This document shows positions 60,801 to 64,000 of a stretch of DNA of 64,000 bases, one piece after another. The DNA lies in NCBI RefSeq assembly GCF_037975245.1, contig NC_092576.1, forward strand, positions 40,430,111 through 40,494,110, written 5' to 3'. The stretch comes from Apostichopus japonicus. Taxonomy: Eukaryota; Echinodermata; Holothuroidea; Aspidochirotida; Stichopodidae. The first letter of the stretch is position 1; every line of letters begins with the position of its first letter. The notes beneath the pieces were generated by a model, which worked only from the letters and a program-made list of their open reading frames with translations, was not told the origin of the DNA and did no database searches. The position numbers and the translations under genes were made by a program.

Positions 60801-62799
60801 ACTCGGGAATCAGGAAAAAGGAGGCCCCTTGCGCGGACGAGAAACATGTTTTGTTTTTTACTGGCCCTGTTGTTGGGTTGATGGGTGGAAGTTTTTGTTC
60901 TTTTCATTCTGTTGGAACGAACGGTAAATTTTATAAAAAAATGACACAAGAAACGCTTAGTAATACTTTATTATTTCTTCAAATTGTTGCCAACTATTCA
61001 AAGTAAACTTATCCTCCGTGGAAGATAAGCTCTACAACTTAAAAACAAGTTGGGAAAGTAAACACTGAATAGAAACCCAATTAACGAAAAACAGTTAAGT
61101 TCTGTGCCGTCAAACTCTTTACCCACGTCCCCTTCGCTGCTAGGTGAATATCACATGTTAAATTACGATGTAAGGAACCGCTGTTTCAAACATCTCACTC
61201 ATTCTTTTGGCGATTTTAATCCCTATTCATTGCGCACAATAGCATTTCTTGCGTATAAACTTGTACCTATACGAGATGTTTACCCCGCAATCTGTTTGTC
61301 AACGAGTTTATACGCGATTGTACTTGTTTATACGTCATTATACGATCCTGTGCGCGTACAAATGTCCAGTTATACGTGAGCGGTACTGTAGTACCGTACA
61401 GTTTCATTGTATATTACTGTTAGCAAATAAATCTTATGGAAAATGAAATATGTAATATTAAGCAATACTGAAATTACACATCACTTATTTGTAAATACTT
61501 ACCATTTTTTTTAATTAATTTAGTTGTATTCCTATTTTCTTGTACAGTTATATCATCAAGTGACGCCTGTTATCTTGATTTTAACTCTGGTAAATGGAGC
61601 AAGGTTGGTACTATTTGGTATTTTGTAATTAATATGTGTATTATGTACATTTAATAGTAAAACATGAACAGTGGAATTGGGATGGTGTGGGAAGGAAGGC
61701 GTGGCCAATTATCAAAGTAAAGCCAACATCCTGTAGGGTTGGCATGCATATCGTCTCACGGTATGGAATATTCCGGAGACAGAAAATGTGATTCTCACTG
61801 GAAGGACAAAATTATTCCATATTTCTCATTTCCGATATTTTGTACCCTACTCTACAGTAAACATGGTTATCTGCTGGTGGCTAAATTCTTGCTAGATAAA
61901 CCATTTTTACTTCAATAGAAACATCACCTAATTATAGAAATATGCAATGACCTCATGCCACATGTGATTCAAACTGTTCCCTTTAATTTCTAGTTTAAAT
62001 TCGTTTTTAAATTTAAATTTATTTCAATTTGAACACTCCAGTAGCAGTCATTATGCCAGGGCATAGCCAGACATTTGAAATTTTAGTAGCAAAATCATAT
62101 GCAACAAAGTTCACAGTTATGTGGAACAAATTTTAATTCAAATAGCTAAACATCTACATTGTCATGATATGGTAAATCGAAGGTACTATGAATGATCAAC
62201 GTGTCAGCTATCCCGTTATGTGTAAGCTTAGAGACCATATCACTTGGCCGATTTAGTGTGTAAGATATATGGCGCTGCATTATACTGTCATCACAGGTTA
62301 TAATTTCAATTGATAAATGGTTGTCTATCTTTCTGGATAAATGGATTCCTGTTTAAACTCTACGATCCATTAATGATCATATTGATATCGCTCATTCCGA
62401 TATTCCTGGAAGAAACTCATAAACATTTTTTTGTATTACTTACTTAAAGGGGTAAACATGGTACCACATTGTTGTGTTCATAATACATAAATGTACATAG
62501 AACTGCAAGTTCTCAATTTTAAGCAGCGAAATATTAATTTTTGTTTCAAATATCTGCTGGATTTACCAATATATTAATCTTCTCTATTACTGTTACACCA
62601 AATATCATCGTTACATTAACACCTCAATTGTGCATGAATACTATTCTATTTAAAAATTAATATTCATTTATTTCAATAGCCCGATGACGTCCAGACTATT
62701 ACAGAGATGTGTTCAGATGGTTTGGCCATCCACAGAGACACCAGTGAGTCTGTACAGAGGTCAGTCATAGAGCTCCTAGTGGAAGCATCCAATCATGAC
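36742..62799 (+). CDS. Transmembrane Ig-NACHT-LRR-like receptor (16 exons, 3' end outside window)
   Basis: Sixteen exons with compatible phases give 1341 codons without a stop. Order: signal peptide (residues 1-20), about four Ig-like domains (21-456), a transmembrane helix (about 470-490), a basic linker, then a NACHT ATPase with Walker A GEPGFGKST (601-609), Walker B LVLLDGFDEYPD (678-689), sensor-1 region NVILTTRPS (710-718) and the HD2-like FYHKLFCEWYAAHYVA (902-917). Two four-exon leucine-rich cassettes follow. NACHT proteins are STAND-class ATPases that oligomerise on activation to build signalling platforms; they are normally cytosolic. Here the module is fused to a type I receptor, so it would sit under the membrane. 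Downstream partners are unknown, and I see no death, CARD, PYD or TIR domain in the visible part. NACHT identity is near certain. The fusion rests on phase-perfect splicing of exons 1-8 and needs transcript support. The gene runs off the right edge. Confidence 0.8.
37100..38490 (+). repeat. Degenerate tandem repeat, period about 140 bp
   Basis: A unit of roughly 140 bp recurs with the core GGTGGAGRTCAAA-x(5-10)-TCTGAGGTCACCA, then GTAAACAYGATAT and a GGAATCATGGATACTTCT-like block. Clear cores begin near 37108, 37251, 37621, 38020, 38163, 38305 and 38455, with weaker ones near 37366, 37490 and 37840. A stray copy lies in intron 2 near 39536. Each unit carries one to three AGGTCA-type half-sites; 38020-38032 is a perfect AGGTCA-A-AGGTCA. 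Confidence 0.7.
38020..38032 (+). promoter_or_regulatory. Perfect DR1 nuclear-receptor-type site
   Basis: AGGTCAAAGGTCA is a direct repeat of the nuclear receptor half-site with one-base spacing (the DR1 type bound by RXR, HNF4 and COUP-TF families). It sits in one unit of the intron-1 repeat, 1.3 kb after the leader exon. Function is inference. Confidence 0.3.
38918..39232 (+). CDS. Exon 2: V-like Ig domain lacking the F-strand cysteine
   Basis: The acceptor is CGAACAG/CAACT and the donor ACCG/GTATGC, both phase 1. The 105-residue module has a B-strand cysteine (LIPCSCNGS), the core tryptophan (LVAWRN) and an E-strand block GSLLINNVTASHE. Where Y-x-C is expected the sequence reads VFRVS, so the usual intradomain disulphide cannot form as in canonical V domains. 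Extra cysteines in TECTQ and AKICVHT may make a different bond. Confidence 0.7.
39233..41756 (+). other. Intron 2
   Basis: A 2.5-kb GT-AG intron. It contains one stray unit of the intron-1 repeat (about 39530-39660) and a T15/G11 homopolymer junction near 40590. No exon was found in it. Confidence 0.6.
41757..42410 (+). CDS. Exon 3: two Ig-like domains in one exon
   Basis: The acceptor is TTTTAG/TGAAACC and the donor GATGG/GTACGA, phase 1 at both ends, 654 bases. The first domain is C-like (VEVNCFVRDSRPAVNSSW ... LSLLVCRAD). The second is V-like, with NLSCKDLG, the tryptophan pair in VIWKW and the F-strand EGLYACVHD. Elsewhere in both genes each Ig domain has its own exon, so an intron seems to have been lost here, or a two-domain exon gained. 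An N-glycosylation-rich linker lies between them. Confidence 0.8.
42411..42721 (+). other. Intron 3
   Basis: A 311-base GT-AG intron. The open frame of the preceding exon continues into it for about 125 bases with hydrophobic residues (YIILSLMLLSHY), which would resemble a membrane segment if the intron were retained. Confidence 0.6.
42722..43060 (+). CDS. Exon 4: C-like, membrane-proximal Ig domain
   Basis: The acceptor is CTTTCAG/TTGATCC and the donor CAAATG/GTAAGT, phase 1. The domain has VLTCSVLGIRPKVALEW with cysteine and tryptophan and a second cysteine in KVTVECRAVGE. The IRPKVALEW block matches the C-like domains of the minus-strand gene. Confidence 0.85.
43159..43272 (+). CDS. Exon 5: stalk and transmembrane helix
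   Basis: The acceptor is ATTTACAG/TGCTT and the donor AAGAG/GTACAT, phase 1. A short Ser/Thr-rich stalk (EQRSNTSTTT) leads into a hydrophobic run of about 21 residues (IIAVLVTMIIIIITVAVVIV), then CRIR, a basic stop-transfer start. This predicts type I topology with Ig domains outside. Confidence 0.85.
43273..43896 (+). other. Intron 5
   Basis: A 624-base GT-AG intron. A possible extra exon after AAATAG near 43669 opens a phase-1-compatible frame but ends in stops without a matching donor, so I left it out. Confidence 0.5.
43897..43946 (+). CDS. Exon 6: basic juxtamembrane segment
   Basis: The acceptor is TTTACAG/CGAGG and the donor GTGAG/GTAATG. It encodes ARKIKMKRIKDGDAESE, a strongly basic stretch just inside the predicted membrane helix, and switches the phase from 1 to 0. 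No tyrosine signalling motif is present. Confidence 0.75.
43947..44469 (+). other. Intron 6
   Basis: A 523-base GT-AG intron with no feature seen. Confidence 0.5.
44470..44491 (+). CDS. Exon 7: microexon of 22 bases
   Basis: Between TTTCACAG and GTATGT lie 22 bases encoding GIPMLEN plus one base, converting phase 0 back to phase 1. That is exactly what is needed to join exon 6 to the NACHT exon. Its small size makes it the least certain exon, but without it the frame does not connect. Confidence 0.6.
44492..44967 (+). other. Intron 7
   Basis: A 476-base GT-AG intron with no feature seen. Confidence 0.5.
44968..46484 (+). CDS. Exon 8: complete NACHT ATPase module
   Basis: A single 1517-base exon from ATCACAG/AATAC to AAGCAG/GTAATG encodes 505 residues. 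Walker A (GEPGFGKST, 45213-45239) binds nucleotide phosphates. Walker B (VLLDGFDEYPD, about 45447-45479) has the extended acidic form typical of NACHT. NVILTTRPS is the sensor-1 strand, LCQVPLFFVMF the winged-helix-region GxP-like segment, and FYHKLFCEWYAAHYVA the conserved block late in NLR NACHT modules. The exon ends with LLQRSTLQILDVASKKQ, repeated as module D further down. The open frame continues 54 codons past the donor to a stop at 46649; an unspliced form would be a receptor without the repeats. Confidence 0.9.
46485..47128 (+). other. Intron 8
   Basis: A 644-base GT-AG intron. Its first 165 bases remain open in the NACHT frame (ending FIIEY), giving a possible alternative C terminus. 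Confidence 0.6.
47129..47334 (+). CDS. Exon 9: LRR-like module A, copy 1
   Basis: 206 bases, phase 0 in and phase 2 out, with acceptor CGTTTAG and donor GTAAGT. It encodes VPISCLLLDKSLSEASDEGI, then LESGFHIPVLSTIKKITI and NDQVLGVVSYAQQCHKLTKL. It is clearly the same module as exon 13, with the shared S-(I/V)-KKI and LESG blocks. Confidence 0.8.
47635..47711 (+). CDS. Exon 10: LRR-like module B, copy 1
   Basis: 77 bases, phase 2 in and phase 1 out. It encodes FVDCLLPLSFSMEFLSSFLK, continuing the L-x-x-L-x-(F/L)-x-x-C-x-L pattern from the previous exon (LTKLM/IFVDCLL). It has the same length and phases as exon 14. Confidence 0.75.
47712..48372 (+). repeat. Intron 10 with a two-copy tandem repeat of about 172 bp
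   Basis: Copies at about 47959-48130 and 48131-48307 share TTCATTCTTAATCAAA, TTTGAAATAGTTTTTAGCT, AGATAAGTTAAC and AGCATTCTAAA. The repeat fills most of the intron and is non-coding. Confidence 0.75.
48373..48464 (+). CDS. Exon 11: module C, copy 1
   Basis: 92 bases, phase 1 in and phase 0 out (acceptor TTTCCAG, donor TACC/GTAAGT). It encodes VMWQTSKHEFSLDISTGTWK and ends in SQESLVLT. The core L-D-x-x-(S/T)-G-x-W recurs in exon 15. Confidence 0.7.
48465..50490 (+). other. Intron 11
   Basis: A 2.0-kb GT-AG intron. A terminal fragment resembling the hAT-like elements (CAGTACCGTAGCCAG, near 49132) is present without a recognisable partner end. No exon seen. Confidence 0.5.
50491..50610 (+). 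CDS. Exon 12: module D, copy 1
   Basis: 120 bases, phase 0 at both ends. It encodes VQDELSLPRLCSETIKLRGT and ends VQSSTIVLLEVASSLN. The ending matches the last residues of the NACHT exon (LQRSTLQILDVASKKQ) and of exon 16 (VQRSVIELLVEASNHD), so the module seems to descend from the 3' end of the NACHT exon. Confidence 0.75.
51040..53090 (+). repeat. Tandem duplication, two units of about 0.9-1.15 kb
   Basis: Unit 1 (about 51045-52190) and unit 2 (about 52228-53090) are collinear. Shared blocks include GTGACGGAACATCAGGTGTA, the TTAACTAGTTAT block, GACAGAAGCTGTGGTATT, TATTAATTAAGCCCCTTCAT, TATAGGAAGTGCGCCATCTA and GACTGCTGGAAACGAATATC. Similarity is high over several of these blocks. No coding potential was seen; the unit may be an unrecognised mobile repeat or a local duplication. 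Confidence 0.8.
53087..53143. repeat. Near-perfect palindrome, 57 bp
   Basis: The outer arms GTTTATACTTTAC (53087-53099) and GTAAAGTATAAAC (53131-53143), and the inner CAGGTGTT/AACACCTG centred on GTTAAC, are perfectly complementary. Only the A/T run between them differs in length (nine A against six T). It marks the end of the second unit of the tandem duplication; the first unit ends in a related ACACCTGTTTTTTT stretch. Confidence 0.85.
53738..54097. mobile_element. Non-autonomous hAT-like element with 8-bp target duplication
   Basis: The element begins CAGTGGCGTAGGAAGG and ends with the inverted equivalent (TTCCTACTCCCTTG); 11 of the first 14 terminal bases match. It is flanked by a perfect 8-bp direct repeat TTTGATTA (53730-53737 and 54098-54105), the duplication size of hAT transposons. 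At 360 bp with no transposase frame it is a MITE. G-rich and C-rich blocks next to the ends and internal inverted repeats fit this type. Confidence 0.85.
55825..56027 (+). CDS. Exon 13: LRR-like module A, copy 2
   Basis: 203 bases, phase 0 in and phase 2 out. It encodes IPISDLYLQRSFSGFDGKDI, LESGLCLSSLSSVKKISI and EEEVIGLIKYIINSPRFKEL, aligning throughout with exon 9. It is one codon shorter. Confidence 0.8.
56028..56784 (+). other. Intron 13
   Basis: A 757-base GT-AG intron with no feature seen. Confidence 0.5.
56785..56861 (+). CDS. Exon 14: LRR-like module B, copy 2
   Basis: 77 bases, the same length and phases as exon 10. It encodes LHNCKLPSSIKPDIIPEEAS, continuing FKELR/LHNCKLP as an LRR-type strand. 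The donor AAAG/GTCCGG is weaker than the others. Confidence 0.7.
58510..58557. repeat. Perfect hairpin, 19-bp stem, 10-base loop
   Basis: AATTGTTCACTTCATTCCA (58510-58528) pairs perfectly with 58539-58557. It sits inside the hAT-like element, immediately before a second hairpin. Confidence 0.9.
58568..58622. repeat. Hairpin, 25-bp stem with three mismatches
   Basis: 58568-58592 pairs with 58598-58622 across a 5-base loop. Both arms contain CAGAAAAATGTT and TTCAGTT/CTCAGTT. It stands 10 bases after the first hairpin and uses a related TGTTCAATT/TTCACT vocabulary. Confidence 0.85.
59052..59086. repeat. Hairpin, 17-bp stem, one-base centre
   Basis: GAGTGCGACAGTCGGAA (59052-59068) and TTCCGATTGTCGCACTC (59070-59086) are complementary except at one position. 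It lies near the right end of the hAT-like element. Confidence 0.85.
59205..59531 (+). repeat. 127-bp direct repeat, offset exactly 200 bp
   Basis: 59205-59331 and 59405-59531 differ at about seven of 127 positions with no gaps. The first copy starts 11 bases after the target duplication of the hAT-like element. High identity implies a recent duplication. I recognise no function. Confidence 0.85.
61548..61603 (+). CDS. Exon 15: module C, copy 2 (short)
   Basis: 56 bases, phase 1 in and phase 0 out, encoding VISSSDACYLDFNSGKWSK. The LDFNSGKW core matches LDISTGTW of exon 11, but the last 12 codons of that module are missing. The donor AAG/GTTGGT is weak; it is chosen because it alone keeps phase 0 into exon 16. 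Confidence 0.55.
61604..62679 (+). other. Intron 15
   Basis: A 1.1-kb intron. A fragment near 62058 (CCAGGGCATAGCCAGACATT) resembles the end of a hAT-like element and a second relic near 53615. No exon seen. Confidence 0.5.
62680..62799 (+). CDS. Exon 16: module D, copy 2
   Basis: 120 bases, phase 0 at both ends, the same length as exon 12. It encodes PDDVQTITEMCSDGLAIHRD and ends VQRSVIELLVEASNHD before GTAAGT. The phase-0 ending predicts another module A exon to the right of the window. Confidence 0.75.
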
Positions 62800-64000
62800 G
62801 TAAGTAAAACATACAGGGGTATATTGAATAAATACATCAATCAATACAAGTTTATGTATTTATGAATTCAGAAATACAACATCACCATGACGACAAACAC
62901 TAAATACGAATACAATAATAAACTACTGAGTAATTGAGTGTGGGATGATAAACAATATAGAGGCTGTTACAACCTTTCACTAATTTGTTAAATAGAAAAT
63001 TTATTTTTCAACAAAACACTTATTAATGTTAAATATTATTTAAAAGGGTAGTAGAAACACAGCGAGACGACACAAAATAATAAAAAAAACACGTTATTAG
63101 GATTCCAAAAACTTGAAATATTTAACTCATAAAATAATAGTTAATATGCTCATTGAAGCTAATTACAAACGTATTTTGTGAATGAGATAATATCAACATT
63201 AATCAGACAAATAACTAACAACTTAACCATTCATGCACCTCCATATATGTTGGCTCTGGTTATTCATGTAACCATTCTTCCATTTCTGATATCTATTTGC
63301 AACCTCTAATATTTGTTCTCGTAATATAAATCCCTCCTATAAGCCAATTTAGATTCTGTTTCCTTAATATTTGGTTTCCGCTTCTAGTGTCATTCTGATA
63401 TTGTTTGAATTTCGTTTCTTCAATTCAGATTGTTTTTTTTTAAATTCAAGGTAGATTCTGATCCGGTTTACCATCATTGTCTATAAAAATATGAATTAAT
63501 AACAATTGTGAACCCGTTTCTGTGTCAGATATACGATTTACAAACATATCTTATCAAACAGAGGAATCTAAGACTTACTGTTTGCTTCAGTACAGTTCTA
63601 CTAGTTTTACCGTGAACTCTGGTACAGCATAAACATATATAGACTAAGTGTGTACACCGTGTAAGCGAGTAACGGAAAGAACAAACCCCGTACAACAACA
63701 TCTGTCTGTACACAAATTCTAACTCCGCTTAGAATAATAGTAGGTCAACAATTCATTTAAATAATACACGCAACCTCTATGTAAACCATGGCTTCCTTGT
63801 GGACCATAATACTCAGGAATGATTATACAATAGAATACATTAGAAACAAGCCCTCTATTGAAAGAAGGACATGAATAAATGATATGTGTAAATATAAATA
63901 ATATAGAAACTCAAGGGCTCAAACTTAACAAGTTTGATACTTTGCTAATCTATCATATTATTTATCGGAAAACAAATATTACCATTAAACAAAAGGAAGT
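62800..64000 (+). other. Start of intron 16, right edge
   Basis: No exon of the cassette type was found here. The sequence is AT-rich and featureless to the window end. Confidence 0.5.

Larger units (their letters stand above)
56862..61547 (+). other. Intron 14
   Basis: A 4.7-kb intron with a hAT-like element full of hairpins and a 127-bp direct repeat next to it. An open frame at 60683-61006 has no recognisable domain and no splice fit. Confidence 0.5.

Noticed and set aside
60683-61006. 107-codon plus-strand open frame with hydrophobic stretches
   Set aside because: No motif is recognised and it lies inside intron 14 without fitting splice sites. Length alone is weak evidence in this DNA.

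Overview
The window is AT-rich eukaryotic nuclear DNA: exons are short and separated by GT-AG introns, long stretches are non-coding, and non-LTR retrotransposon, hAT-like and SINE-like relics are scattered throughout. Immunoglobulin-domain exons, an NLR-type NACHT ATPase and degenerate RTE and jockey/CR1-like elements together suggest a marine invertebrate deuterostome. An echinoderm such as a sea cucumber is my best guess, but nothing here proves it.

Two receptor-like genes stand head to head. On the minus strand (12204 down to 368, continuing off the left edge) is a gene for a secreted or cell-surface protein with a signal peptide and four Ig-like domains, one per exon, with every junction in phase 1. 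Its 9.9-kb second intron holds a degenerate jockey/CR1-like element (1740-4718, interrupted) and a dead RTE-type retrotransposon (about 5700-9050). On the plus strand (36742-62799, continuing off the right edge) I assembled a 16-exon reading frame of 1341 codons with no frame conflict: signal peptide, about four Ig-like domains, one transmembrane helix, a short basic cytoplasmic linker, a complete NACHT ATPase module in one 1.5-kb exon, then two copies of a four-exon leucine-rich cassette. It reads as a type I membrane receptor joining an antibody-like ectodomain directly to an NLR signalling core. This is the most notable thing in the window.

The 24.5 kb between the two genes (12.2-36.7 kb) shows no convincing gene. 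It holds local tandem duplications (19.5-20.4 kb, 25.2-29.3 kb), a tRNA-like SINE head followed by a long TA microsatellite (24.2-24.5 kb), a reverse-transcriptase scrap (27.1-27.4 kb) and a G-rich tract (14.15 kb). Both receptor genes have a perfect TGACGTCA site upstream of the start codon.

The introns of the plus-strand gene contain a degenerate repeat of about 140 bp rich in AGGTCA half-sites (intron 1), a tandem duplication of about 1 kb with an adjacent palindrome (intron 12), and two non-autonomous hAT-like elements with terminal inverted repeats and 8-bp target duplications (53738-54097 and 58098-59186). Local tandem duplication recurs in coding and non-coding DNA alike, as in a fast-evolving immune-receptor locus. 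If the model is right, the Ig ectodomain would sense a ligand outside the cell and the tethered NACHT would oligomerise below the membrane; that function is inference.
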